From Hydractinia symbiolongicarpus (Eukaryota > Cnidaria > Hydrozoa > Anthoathecata > Hydractiniidae), in NCBI RefSeq assembly GCF_029227915.1, contig NC_079875.1, positions 9,113,001 through 9,173,000 on the forward strand: a DNA stretch of 60,000 nucleotides, written 5' to 3'. Both the position numbers and the translations under genes were made by a program. Of this stretch, positions 1 to 20,100 are shown in pieces (the first letter of the stretch is position 1; every line of letters begins with the position of its first letter). The notes beneath the pieces were generated by a model. The model searched no databases. It was not told where the DNA came from and was given only the letters and a program-made list of their open reading frames with translations.

Positions 1-6575
<6,575 letters not shown>

Positions 6576-7582
6576 TTTTTGCACTACCTGACCTTCCTTT
6601 GGCAGCTCAATTTCTCGTCTGCTAAACAGGTTTGTTTACAAAACTTTTCCGCATGCAGGCATTAAAGGAAAACCACTTTCGGAACGGAGATGCAGCATCA
6701 GCAACTATTCTATCAACAATTTGTTCTATATTTCACAAAAATTAATTGTATAGTATTGTACTTTTGTCTGGTTTTAATACTTATAACCTTGAAAAACATT
6801 AAATAGTTTCCTTAATATTATTTTAGAAAAATTTACAAACATACTGCTGAATCAGCATTAAAAGAGTAGCACAAACAAGTTTAACTTTAATAGTAACGCC
6901 ACTGAATATTTCGTCGTCACGTACGCAATCTACGTTTTCGCTCTCCACCGTCGTTTTCAATTTACTTGGGGTCAACAACAAGCCAAATATTTTTATTTTC
7001 ATAATCAAATTTAATGGTTTCCTGCGGCAAAGCATCGTACTTATCAATATTATAGTCGCTAATTTCGATCTCATTCCAAGACTTTTGTTTTTGATCAGTT
7101 AAAAAAAGGGTCGGAATCCAACACGATAACCAAAAAAATTTAGGCGAAAATTCAATTCGATATTTATTAGGGAAAAAGGGTTTTTAAATCCTCTGATGCT
7201 TAACAATTCATATTGAAATATCAAATTTGTTTGAAGAATATAAATTTACCAACGTTTTACAGGTAAATATGTGCGGATGATTTTATTTACAAAAAATAGA
7301 ATATGACTTTTTCTGAAGTTTCTTTCTGAAGTGAAGGACAGGAAGTCCTTCTTACCGTCGTATTGACATTTAGTACACATTATCAGTGAGTCACCATATA
7401 GTTATTTCAAAACATTTTTGGACATATGTTTTTGAAAATTGGATTACTTGTGACGACAAATTTGTCCGAAATTTAATTCGCGCGCCACAATTTCTGCATG
7501 ATGTTTAGCATCTACAAAACATAACAGTGTCCATGACAACTAAGCTATCATTTAGCGTTCACACTGGCTGTTTTTCCTCATA

Positions 7583-7702
7583 ACCAATCTTGTTTCCGGG
7601 GCATTTTGTCCTTATGATGTACGTGTAAGGATTGTAGAGCCCTGGAACGAAAACGCCTGACAACTAAACTAAAAAAGTAATAATTCATGGAAACGAGGTT
7701 GG
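7583..7702. mobile_element. Short foldback element with AACCTCGTTTCC-type ends
   Basis: CAATCTTGTTTCCGGGGC near 7586 is partly mirrored by ATGGAAACGAGGTTGGG near 7686. Related ends recur at 8743/8868, 10510/10838 and 40588 in this window. This suggests a small non-autonomous DNA transposon family. Boundaries are approximate. Confidence 0.45.
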
Positions 7703-8740
7703 GGAAGATGCAGATACAGACTGGCTTGAAGACTGATTTTCTAACCTTTTCATAGTTTTTTTTTCTTTTCTGGACCGTTTGATACAAGAAAAAGAAAAAC
7801 ACCGTGGCACACAATATAATATGGGGAAAGAAGAAAATGTAATTAACAATAAGAATATTCACAAATTGAAGCTAAATGTCAATCAACCTTGACTATTCCT
7901 TGCCCTCTATTCTCGTGCCGCAGACATGAAATCAGAAAATGTAATACCAATCCCTAAAATTGCAAACAATTCGACGCAATCAGTGTATTTTTTTGTATTT
8001 TTCACTTGAAGAATCGTTTTATGGGGTTACACAGTATTTTATCTTTTTTGATTTACAGTAGCACAGTTTATTGCGTGTGCTCATTACTGTCAGCTATTTA
8101 AAAAATTTTCTGTAAGGATTTAATCTTGGTTTTATCTATCATTGCAATCGTTTTTTGTCCACGAGATGTCCACTTTTTAAAGTGTTCGTTCGTTAGGGAG
8201 TTACCGTATACTTCAAAACTTGAAGTGTTTGGAGGCTGCAAACAAGTCACGAAGATGTGCTCATGTCTAAGCGCTTTAAAATAGGAAGCAGAGTCAGGGA
8301 TCTCCAGGGTGTATTTTTCATTCATATATTTATGCTGGAGTATTCTTATCGTAAAAATATAAATTCCAATCTTTGATAAAGTTGTTTACAAAGTTTGTAC
8401 TTAGAGTTGACGTCACAAACCATGCTGACGGCTGTCTTAATCGAGTTGTTTCTATTGACAGCCTACATAAAAGATTGAAAAAATGTACCTATTGTTTTGT
8501 TGAATAAGATTCTTAGAATCATTTTAATGATCGATTGTTATTTATGGCGCGTTAACCTCAACTATGGCACTGCTCTCCTTCGGAGAGATTCGAGTTTTTA
8601 CGGAAACATTAGAGAGTCATATAATATGTTGCATATCATAAAAATCCATACCAACATTAACATGTCAAGATAATTACAATCTAAAGAATTTGCGTAAAAT
8701 ATTTACACGTGTGTAATGAAGATGGCGACATGCATTTCAA

Positions 8741-8870
8741 CAACCTAGTTCCCGGGCATTCTTGTCTCTGATCAACGTTGCGCTTATTGACGTGCTCATT
8801 GGCTGACCTGTTCTGTCATAATAAAGTGCAGTGCCGGTAAAAGAAAAAAAGCCTTGGAAACGAAGTTAGT
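8741..8870. mobile_element. Short foldback element, same end family
   Basis: Begins CAACCTAGTTCCCGGGC and ends GCCTTGGAAACGAAGTTAG, an imperfect inverted pair matching the ends of the element near 7.6 kb. No coding capacity. Boundaries are approximate. Confidence 0.45.
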
Positions 8871-10109
8871 ATATACCGTGTCTTGTTTTTGATTTTCGCC
8901 AGCAAAGGCGGAATCTTTAAAATCGCCTGAGGAGATAGATAGATAGATAGTTAGAGACAGCACAGCTAGGCTGGACGCCCGAAACTTATGCAGGCTAAAG
9001 CCTAAATCCTCGTTTTGACAGATTTTTTTCTGAGAAAGAGGCTAAAATGAGTTTTAAGCCAATAAGAATCCCAACGGTGCAACGAATTGTTTTATTATCC
9101 AATGAACAATACTTATATGCTATCAAAAGTTAAAGCTCGTGCAGTTGAGCATAATGAAGATCGTTTTATAATGCGCCATCTTTGATGTTATTAACGTTAA
9201 TAATTACGTCATTTCTCTCTGTACAATTTTGCAAGCACGTAATTCAGCAGGACTAGCAGCAGAACGAATTTTAATTTAAAGAGGAATTGTTGAGGCTGAC
9301 TATTTTTTGATGAAAGATAATGTATTATAGCTATAAAATCGCGACAAGTGCGTTATAAAAGAAAAAATAAGAATATGTAGTCTGAAAAAAACCTTTCGTA
9401 ACTGATTATGTAAAAAAAATTGCTGCCACCTTTAAAGATATTTTCCAAGTTGTTTTTCAGAGAAAAAGAGAAAATAGATAAATTTTTAGTCTTGCCGTTG
9501 TTCTTATCTTGTTTTTATTGTTCATCAATTTTCAGGTTTATTATTTTTCTTTTAAAATTGTTCTTATATAGAAATGAAGTTAGCTATGATTTACAGTTAC
9601 AATTATAATCAAAAATTGAATTTTAAAATTTTAGAATATTCAATGATTTTGTTCCCCCATATTACTCAGTCATCTTCCAAGTTCAGATTATTGCTAATGG
9701 CGGAAATCTTTAAGCCGCAGGGCTTCTTGTTTAATAAACAGCTCAATTTAAACAGTGGCAAAAACACCATGACAAAGGCTTGTCATATAATCGCAGAGAT
9801 ATGGATACGAAATAATCTATGCGTATTAGTATGTCTTTCTCTTTTCTATTATTCAGAGCTTAGAGTGAGTGCTTGTTTCTCTTCCTAAAGCTGACTTTTT
9901 TCGCCGAATATTTTACTCTAAAATCACACTCCGATTTTCACTTAATTATATAAAGCATTTAGCCTTAAACAACACATGTATTATTTAGACCTTGGAGGGG
10001 AAGAATACGAAATATGTATTTTTTCCCCTAAGTTTATCCCCTATCTAATTTATTTCAATAATGAGAATCGCTTTTAACATATTCTGAACATGTGTGTGTC
10101 AAAATTAAT

Positions 10110-10345
10110 TATTAATCTCTTTAATAATAACCGTCGTTTGTCTGTCTGTGTGTCCGCGAAAGCCGTGTCCCGTAACGGAAACAAGAAATTTTTAAAATGC
10201 GCATCAATACCAAATGCGATATATTTCTTTCCACTTTGTTGCAACTGATTAATTTGAAGGACGGGCGACACCGTGGAATTTTTCCACGGGCTAACGACTA
10301 GTCTCTTCAATAATAGCCGTATTCCGACTGTCCGTTTGTGTATGT
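10110..10345 (+). repeat. Dispersed repeat family, copy 1
   Basis: Contains CTCTTTAATAATAACCGT near 10116 and CTCTTCAATAATAGCCGT near 10303. Between them are AAATGCGATATAT, a GGACGGGCGA block, the hairpin CCGTGGAA-TTT-TTCCACGG, and GGCTAACGACTAGT. The same modules recur at about 37.8-38.1 kb, 39.75-39.9 kb and, inverted, at 14.15-14.33 kb. Confidence 0.7.
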
Positions 10346-10555
10346 GTAAGCGAAAATTACAGACATTTATACCGCGTTGTTTTAATTTTGATATTTTCAC
10401 TGCGTTGTATTAAAATTAAAAATCCTGCGGCTCAATATTTGCAGATTTAATTTTACTGTGCCCTTTAACACAGGTAAAGAGGGGTTAACGATTCTCAAGC
10501 AAGAAATATTGGAAACGAGGCTGGTTTATCCATAGCCGTTAAAGATATTGGAAGG

Positions 10556-10600
10556 AGAAAAACCAAAACATATTTTTTAAAAATATGTTTTGGTTTTTCT
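10556..10600. repeat. 45-bp near-perfect palindrome
   Basis: Two 22-nt arms (10556-10577 and 10579-10600) are exact reverse complements around one central base. It could extrude a cruciform or be the tip of a foldback element. No gene overlaps it. Confidence 0.95.
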
Positions 10601-11181
10601 AAATGCGAGTCTTAGAGAGAGGTTGTGGATAAATAAATCCATGCAGAAGTGCCACGTTGAAAGCGTATTGTACCATAATCAATTGGTTTGATTAGACCTA
10701 AGCATTATCGATGCGCCAAAACATGGAATTGAATCAACTTTTTCGGCGTGGTATGCCAAATTTGACATTTTCATCTTGTTTAGTTTTCTGTGAAAAATAT
10801 GATAAGGAAAAATTATAACTTATGAACTACTCCAACCTCGTCCCCAGGCTCTTGTGGCCCCCAAGTCGTTATTACGAAGTGGCCGAAAATAAAAAAAAAT
10901 CCGAAACATAGCATTAAACAATACTTCCTCTAGATACAAGATATACATTTTTATTGTTTTTGTATCTAAACGTGATCACTTCCGACGGCGAGATATTTCG
11001 AGTGCACTGTTTCATTACAACGCCTTAACCGATAACTACTCGTCACAACAAGTGTCAACTTTGCATCGATATCCGCGCTTTCAAGCCACTTTTGCAACGG
11101 CGTAATTTCACAGATTTAATGAGATACTGGTAGTTATCGAGATACTTGTAGTAATCGAGTCGACTCTAGAAACTTCTTTAT

Positions 11182-14100
11182 TCAATCTTCTTCGTCTGAT
11201 GAAAGGTTTTTCGAGGCTTTTCTTCGTTTCTTTGAAGGCGGTCGTCCTTTTGTTTTTGTTTCCACTACTTCTTCTTCTTCCTCTTCTTCGCTATCTTCGT
11301 CACTCTCCTAAACGAATATTTACAGGTATATTTTCCAAAATTCCCCAAATCGCGTTTGTTTGTAACAGAACCTTCTATTTATATACCGTATTTCATCCAA
11401 TTAGCGCTGGACCTTAAAAAAACACCATGGTGCTAGGTTATTGAAGCAACAACTGTTACTTCAACCCTTACGAATAACCTGTTTAAAAACGTTGCAGAAA
11501 ATACAGAAGAATTCCTTTTGGTGGATTAGAATGACGATGAGGATGATCTTATTCACATTGTGTAGTATGTTATTATGTTGTGTTATGGTTTGAAGTTGAA
11601 GACAGAGAGAAAAAAACAAACCTAAATTTTTGATTTTGAAAATTATTTTATTAGCGCCGCCCACTAATTAGCGCCGCACCCTGTAATTCAATTTTTTACA
11701 TTAGCGCCCAGGGCGCTAAAAAGAGAAAATACGGTAACCATTTTTTTATAAATATCGTTAAAATTTTGGTTATTAATTTTGCTAAAAAAAGCAAAAGCAA
11801 AAATTCGCATTGGTAAAAATGGTTGGACGGTAAAATTCGATAGTTGGTAAAAGATATTAATGGCCGACCAGAAATTTGGTCACGTAACGTTCAAGTTAGT
11901 GTTTTTTATTCCCTTAATTTTCCCTCTACTTTCACAATCGTTTAAACTTCAAAAATTTAAGCGAATATCACTACTAAGTTTGTCTTCTGTTTGTGTGACC
12001 ACGTTTAACACAAAATTACCTCATCTTCGTCCTCGTCATCACTTTCAGATTCTTCTGATGACTCCTCTTTCCTAACTCGACCACCTCTTCGACTTCGAGT
12101 AACTCGCTGATTTTTGCGCTTACGATTTGACCGTGTAGGTAGCTCGGTGAATTCCGCAAATAAAGGCTTACATCTGTGGAAGAGAAAAAGTTAAATTAGT
12201 AATGGCAAAAAAAGTTTGGCTGCCATTTCATTAGTTAAAGAAGTAGGTAAATCTAAGCTTTGTGTTTGGCATAGAAATATAAATATTCTTTTAAAATATA
12301 TATATACAAATAAAAACTCAAAAATACAAGTGACGAAACAGAACAGTGTTTTCTAAACACCCTCGCCAAAGAACAGCTTAACCACGTTAGAAGCTATAAT
12401 CAAAATCTGTGGTTCCCAATCTACCAGAAACTAATTTTACCATCACAAGTTGACGTCAGCCGAAAATTCTAAACATGGTGCCCACTTAGTTACGATGGAT
12501 ACTAAAAATCGTTCTAGCAAATGTAATAAGCGTAAAAAATGCTATGCATTATGCATTAAACGAGCCATACTTGGTCTTGATGTCCTGGTCTGTAACATTC
12601 TTTTTAGCTTGTGTAAGTGCGTATCGAAGAGACTCGTATTTGAACACTAAATGCAACAAAACAGTTAAATGTGGAAACATAACAAAGCGTATTGAAGACC
12701 TTAAAAGCGTGATTATGAACTGGTGACTACGATTGAAATAAGGGACAAAAATAAGGATATCAAGGAAAATTATGTCATATTTTTAAGCAGCCGAAGTACT
12801 TAATATGCGGCAGAAGAAATGGGTTTACTTAAAGCTCAAAAATATTGTGCGCAAATGTAATTTAGGGAATAATTTCGATTTTACCCCTTAAAAAATCAGA
12901 TAGGAACCAAAATTAAGTAAAATGGGGGAATACAACATATAAGTTCTCACGCGACATATCTTTGCTTTTGCTGTCTTTTTCCGAACTTTGTAGATGTTTG
13001 TAAAATTGATTTAAATGGAGAACAATTTGATTCAACGTAGGATTGTGACGAGTTGATGAACTAAATGAAAAAAAAAATGAAAATAATGGTTTTATAAAAA
13101 AAAATGACCGTATACGTTCGTTATTCCTAAAAAAATGTCATTTTCGGTTCTTTTTCAGTGTTGTTTATTTTGTCATAATTTTCGCTTTATTGTCCAATCA
13201 AAAAGGCGCACACACAGTGAGTTATTACTATGAGACAATGTAGAAATCTTTTTGTAAATATTCATATTGCAAGGCATTTAAGGTTTATCTATTCAAAGTT
13301 AGTATGAGCGGGAATCCACTGCAATTACGCAACTCCACAACAGAACAAAAGAAGCATGTTGAAGTCATATTGAAGGGAATCAACTTTGCGCGTCCGTTTG
13401 TTCATTCCCAACAGAGAATGTTTAACCCCGATCAGACATCCGCTCATGACGGGCAAATATCCGCAGAGCTACAATGATAAAAAACTACATATACACTATC
13501 CGGTTAAGCTAACTGCGTGCATCACTAACATATTGTCGCACGTAGTGTTGTGGGTTCGGCTGCGGCTCCAAGTTCTGGAGACCGCGGATCGAATCTCACT
13601 CACTGTCAGGCAGTATGTTAGTGATGCGCAAAGTAGCTTCTCTTCAATACGATATACACGGATTTTATTCGCCTGTCATGATCGGAGGTCCGATCGGGGC
13701 GAAACATTCTCTGTTGGGAATGAACAAACGGATGTGCAATGACAAAAAAATTATCTAAAAAAGTAGTTTCAAAGTAAAGGTAGCAAAACATACTTTCCTT
13801 GTCTCTTCTTCACAGTAGGGTTTGGTTTTGTGAGTAGTTGCGCCAAGACATGAGCTAATTCACGTGCTTCTGAATGACACCACGTTTTAAACAGACACAA
13901 ACTGAAGTTTTTCCCACTCCCTTCAACATCCATACATAACACTGGTTTGATGATCTCCATCTGAGGGCTTAAAAAACAAATATCAATTGGAAACATACAG
14001 AAAGGAATGCACACGGACAGTTGGCGCAGAGATGTCATTATACAAACACGTATGTACAAGCCCTTCGCACATTTATACAGTATAATCACCGTTAGAAACA

Positions 14101-17100
14101 CTGTTATCAATGTAGGTTCGGTGTTCTGAGTGCATACATCACATAAATATTAATCGCTAACCCGTATATACATCTACAGGGTTACCCGTCCTTTAAATTC
14201 TACGGGAATTCGTCACTGCAAATTTCATAAAATCCATCGCATTTGCTATTTCGTGTGCTTGTAACACGCCTTTTTTTCTTGCGCACACACACAGAATACA
14301 GGTCTTATTAATATATAGAGATAGATCAGTAATGCATCCTCACTTTCCTCGCATGGTATAGGTTTAAGCGAGCGTTTGTTATATATAATACAAACTCACA
14401 CCCAATTGATACAGGCTGAGAGCTGACTAGGAGAGTTGTAGGCAACTACTAATTGCAGGGGTTTTGGGTGTTACAAAAGAAGAAGAAAAGGAAAGAATAA
14501 GAGTTATTTAGAAAGATAGCGATTCGCAGAAGATTTAAAAAACAAAAGTTAATTCCAGAGAAGTTCGAGGGAAAAAACAGGTTTATTAAAACTTTTTTTA
14601 CAGGATGCGCATTGAAACAGTGTCTAGTTGACCTAACAAAATTTTTAAGTCTAATGAGCAATTACCACAAAAAAGTGTAGAGAAGTGTAAAGAAGCAACC
14701 ACCCAGCTACCCTTCTATAAGCAGTACGAACAAAAGAGGGTAGTAGATGCCGAGTTAATTCTACAGAATATTCTTTCAAAACGCAGAGCGCATAAAACAG
14801 AACAGCAAGGTTTAGAGGGGATCTTTTCTGAAGTCTTGACTGAACAAACCAGTCACACGGCTATTATATAAAACCCATAACAGGACAACATTTCATTTGA
14901 ATTAAAAAGAACCTTTCTGCTCTGAGTTGTAGAAGCAATTGATTGAGCGATTCTGCATGCTTTTTGGCTTTCAGTTCTGGTAAGATACCAATCAACATTT
15001 CAATAGGAGTCTCTTCAGCATTGATAAGTTGCCATAAACAAGATTGCTCAAATGCAGTCCACTCCAATGACGCCTCTACATAGAAAGTAGAAACAAGTAC
15101 AAGAAAATACAAAATCTTGTTAGGTACACTTTTTATATATATAGGCTGGCCAAACATTTTTTTCCATATAAACACACCGTCCCGAGACGAACGAGATAAG
15201 TTTTGCATATTTCAATGTAAAGAAGAAAAAAACATCCTTTAACACTTCCTCCAAATAAAGGCGAAACAAAAATCACCCCGGCAAACGTCCTTCCCGCCTC
15301 TCATATAAACAGCCCAAGCGCATTTAACAAAGAAAAAAAGTCCAGTTGCAACTCACCTAACAAGCCGCCGACTTGATTCTCACCGATTATTGACAGGTCT
15401 TCAAGTAAAATGCCACTCAAAATCGCGTTCATCTATGACATTGAAAAACAAGAAAAATAGACGCAAAACAAAATTAATGTATTCTGACATTAAGGCCTGT
15501 ACACTCTTCTCTGGTACTTCTGTATGTAACATTACACGCCATACAACCTTTTTTTTATACAAATAATTAACATTTTTCACTTTGTCTAAACTATTGTTTA
15601 GTTACTTAGGAAAAACGCATAAAAACTATGAGAATAAAATAGCTACCAATGCCGTAGGAACCGGGGGGCAAGCCCCTCAATTTTTTTAAAAAAATACAAA
15701 AAAAGAATATTGTTTTCTTTCACATTTTGACATACTGTTTGTACAAACCATACATACAATTTTGTTGGATTTCATAGCTTTTTCCAGCAATGTAAATGTG
15801 CCAATATTATAAATCGTTCCATTCGCCAAAACCACGACTCTTGCGGAGACACTAAATCTAAGCCTCCAAAAAAATCCTTCCTACGGCATTGAAATGACAG
15901 TAATCAAAAGAACAAGACTTTTCCATGACTTGTGATCACCAAATGCATGCTTTGTATACCAATAATGTTTATCAACATCTTACCTCGTTTGGGTGAACTG
16001 TAGCAACTAGCATTTTTATAATTTCCTTGTTGCCAACAGCAACTTCATGGAAGTGTTTAAATATCATTTCAATAAGATACATAAACAATGCAGGATCGTA
16101 TTCATAACATGCCTAAAAATTACAAAGTGATTTCTAAAAAAAATGCGCTGAACTACAAACTAAAAAAAAACAGTATTTCTGCAGATTAGAAACTTAGACC
16201 TCTCAAATGTCAAGAAATTCTTGGAACCGTTAAAACTATGATAATGCTGTAGTTAGAAACGTTACAGAAAAGAAGAGACAGTAAAAAGAAGTACAAAATT
16301 TTGGCGCATTTTTTTAGCCAAGACGTAAAGCCTAAAATGTTTTAAGTCGGGAATTTGGATTTTATTTCTTATTAAACAGTAAACAAAAATATTATGAGAA
16401 CTATTAATATATTATAATTTATAGTTTTCTATAAACATCAAGCCCAAGATGTCGAAAAAAACATGAGGAATGACAATAAAAAGAAGAATCAAAAGTATCC
16501 ATTAAGATAACAGTTATATATTTATGTAATGTTATAATTAAATATGTTAAGAAAAAATAAGTTATGTAAAAATAAATCGGTACTTTCACCATCAATATCA
16601 CTTATACATTTAACATTCAATACATTGCCTTATCTATTATATAACAAATTACCTTCATATCTTGCGTGAGTACTGTCTTTAATGTTCGATCTTTAAAATA
16701 GCTAACGTAATCTTCATACACAGAAAACTTTTCTGGGTCATTGTAACTAAAAAGAATTGAAAAACATAAAAACTTTCAATGTTGCCCAAATCAAAATGAC
16801 TAAGGAGCACGTGTAGCGAATCATAAAAACATCAATTACTGACAAAGAATAGCAAAAACATTTACTATCTGGACTGTACACAGTTAGATGTCGTTACAGA
16901 AGTGCATGTTAAACGCATGTATGAGAACTGGTAAGTACAAAATGAGGCTTGAGATAATATAAAGCCTAGTTTCTGAACAAAATAATGTACAGCAATTGAC
17001 AACTGCTACAATAATCAACATTTTCTTATCCTTATTAATGAAATAAAATAACAAAGCAGAGTTTTTTAACACGTGCTTCGAATAAACGCTAAATCTAGGT

Positions 17101-20100
17101 GTCTATTACAGGAAGGCAATTATTAAAAAAAAATAATCAGAAATCAGAAATCGAGGGGAGGGGCGTTTAATAGGAGAGGGGCGTTTACTCGAAGCATGAT
17201 GGTATAAGACTGTCTTTTCGTTTTTTAAAATATTGCAAAAAATTTAAGGAATTCAAGAACCTTATATAGTAAAATACAGCCTTTTTAATTTAATTTATTT
17301 CATCTCGGAAAAAACTTAAACCCACGTAAATAAAAGGTTTTTGTTAACACGTTGTCATTCGTCCCACCCCACGTGAATTAATTCGTCGGATATAAGTCGC
17401 AAAGTGAAGTCTGCCTTTGCAAAAATACGCACTCTTCTATACATACATTTCTATAGTTTGCAACGTGAAAACTTATCAGCACCATCAACAATGAAGGTCA
17501 CAAACACTTTTTTGTCTTATTCGTTTCTTAAATCAAGAATTTTTGCTAACATTCTTATCAGCAATAGCCAGAGTCCAACATCAATTAGAAAGGCTAAAAA
17601 TATCACATGCAGATTCTTCTCTTACCAAGCCTTCAGAAAATACAGAAAATGATATCCAATTTTTTCATCTATTTCATGAATACCATTCAATAGGACATAT
17701 AGATTTTCTCGATTTACATCATTCTTCGAAAGTGAACATATAGCTCTGCAAAATAATACATAAATACATACTTAAGATCAGCAAGAACAACAACAAAAAG
17801 AATGATTATTACAATTCAACTAAGTTTTCTATTACCACATACAGGTATGAACTTCTACCTAATTATGTGAACTGCTTTATATGATTATGACCAAAAGTAA
17901 ACTGCAGATGATCTACTACGACTAGAACTCTGCAAATGCTGACGGAAATACCAAAGTAACTTCTTTAGTGCAGTTTTTTGTGTTTAGTCATAAAAATAGC
18001 CAGAAATTACATTTTTTGTTAATGTAAAAAATTCTCTAAATTTCAACAATCCTCTCTGTAACAACCCAATACCTTTAAATCTCTAAACAATTTAGTGAAA
18101 ACGCAAAACGTCATTTTTAGAATTTACAAGAGACATACAACTTTGGGTACAAAAAAAGTTCAAAGATTTCACTAGTATTCTTGACCCTACATTATCAAAG
18201 AAAAATCAAAATTGATCAAACACAGACAAAAGAGTCACTTTTGCGCACACGTAGGCTAGGTAGATAGCGTGTAAAATTTGCTAGTGGCATTTCTCACCGC
18301 ACCTGCACAATGAAATAATTCACATCTCGGAAAAAGGTTGCGAAATGCAGGAAAAATGATTGTGCTGACGTTAGCAACAATTAGCATGTTTCAAGAGTAT
18401 GGATTTAACAACCTAAAGATCTGAGGTTTCAAGTCCGCTGTAAACATTGACAAGTGAACATATAATACAAGACTCTAATATAAAAACAACCAATGTGATC
18501 ATTTGTGGAGGCTAAATTCGAAAGTAGCCGACTTTTTTCATTATACTTTGTCCATGATTGAAGCACACTTTGTCTCTGTTATTTTTTTGTAGCACAGATC
18601 AATCGCAAAAACCCAAATCAAATCAAATTAAATCAAATCAAATCGCATATTATGAAAAAGTCAAATCAATTATAAATGGCCAAATTTTCAAATTTTTAAT
18701 ATTTTTTAAAAAATATAATTTTTAAAATTTTTAATAGCAACAATATATGCATGTTTTTTAGGATTTCCTGGAATCATTGGAAAAAAGGACAATTTTTTAG
18801 GTCATGTTCTCCACCATAGCACCTAAATTTACACAGCCAGAGAGCCATAATTAGGCAACAATGACTGCATCAAAATCTTTGAAAATTAACATCAAAACTT
18901 TACATGAAGGTTCAATTTCCGTTTTATCAAATCCTCAGACGTAACCGTTCAAAGCTGAATTATGCACACAACAATTTTTATAAATTCCCACCTGAAAATA
19001 GCATATTGAGGTCTTTCTAAACTTCCCTCAATTGTTCTAAAAATAAAAAGGGGTGTTTATTTTTGTTGGCATGGTGCATAGTCTTTTACCATGTTATGAA
19101 GGAAGAAATCAAGTCTTTCTTTCCTTGATCTACTTGGTTTAGCCTGAGATCGAAACAACGTTTATAATTTTTTTGCATCCGCATTACTGAAACAGGTGCT
19201 TGCCAATATTTCCACCGTTCTGTATTTTGATAGAAATGCTGGGATAATTTGTGTAAAGACGCAATCTTAGTTTCATAAGGTCCTATAAGTTGTGCCACGT
19301 AGAGCTAACAATTGAGATTGGCTCAGCGCAACTTAGTAAAACAAGTGTCTGGCCATACCAAACTGAGTCATAATGCACAAGGCCTTAATGACCTATCTTG
19401 ACAGTATAAAATCAAATGTCGAGCTGGACAAGACAGGCATTTAACAAAGTTGTAAACTAGCTAAGAAAAATTGTTGCTGAAGACAGATTCTATCTTTTTT
19501 TTCCGAATCAACTGTAACTTCACCCATGAAAGAAATGAGTACCATTGCTCTGACTTGTTCGTTGCTTAGGTTATACAAATCATGTAAATGCGTTGCTGTT
19601 AGAATTTGTTTGCCCTTCCAGGGTACCAACTTTAAAAACTTACTTTTCAGTTATATTATCTGGCAAAACTGGTAAGGCTAAATCATCAGCTAAACAGTTT
19701 GCTAAGCAGACACATAGTGGTGATGCAATCTCATCATCAAAATCACCCTAAACAGAAATGCAAATTGCAGATATAAAAGAATGTATATATGTAACTCAAC
19801 AGTGACTTATTCACAATAAATAATTTTTGTTACCATGGATTCAATATTTGATATGATGGCTTCCATTGCTTCAGCTTTCGATGATTCCTCTCTGTAAAGG
19901 TTGAACTAAAATCTTTAACTTTATTTACGATGTAACAAATACTGTTGTTTATGGAAGATTTCCATAACATACATACATACATACATACATACATACATAC
20001 ATACATACATACATTTGCACATTTTTCCAAAACAACATTGAAAGAACTTGTGCTTACAAAATACATTGTACACAGATAATGAAGACTATGGACCTACTTT

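Larger units (their letters stand above)
6576..11181. other. Intergenic region between INTS3 and SREBP-like gene; repeats only
   Basis: No exon series with conserved domains was found here on either strand. It contains the putative promoter side of the SREBP-like gene, several short inverted-repeat insertions (listed separately), a GATA tetranucleotide run near 8936-8951, and a 45-bp palindrome at 10556. An open frame at 8098-8325 (minus, 75 codons) has protein-like composition but no recognised domain and no clear splice partners. Confidence 0.7.

Noticed and set aside
8098-8325. 75-codon minus-strand frame with protein-like composition
   Set aside because: No recognised domain, no splice partners and surrounding repeats. 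Not strong enough to call a gene.
13545-13615. Functional tRNA gene
   Set aside because: A/B-box-like words are present but no clean cloverleaf or acceptor stem could be drawn by eye.
13386-13742. 118-codon frame
   Set aside because: Coincides with the inverted-repeat element; composition reflects the repeat and not a protein family.
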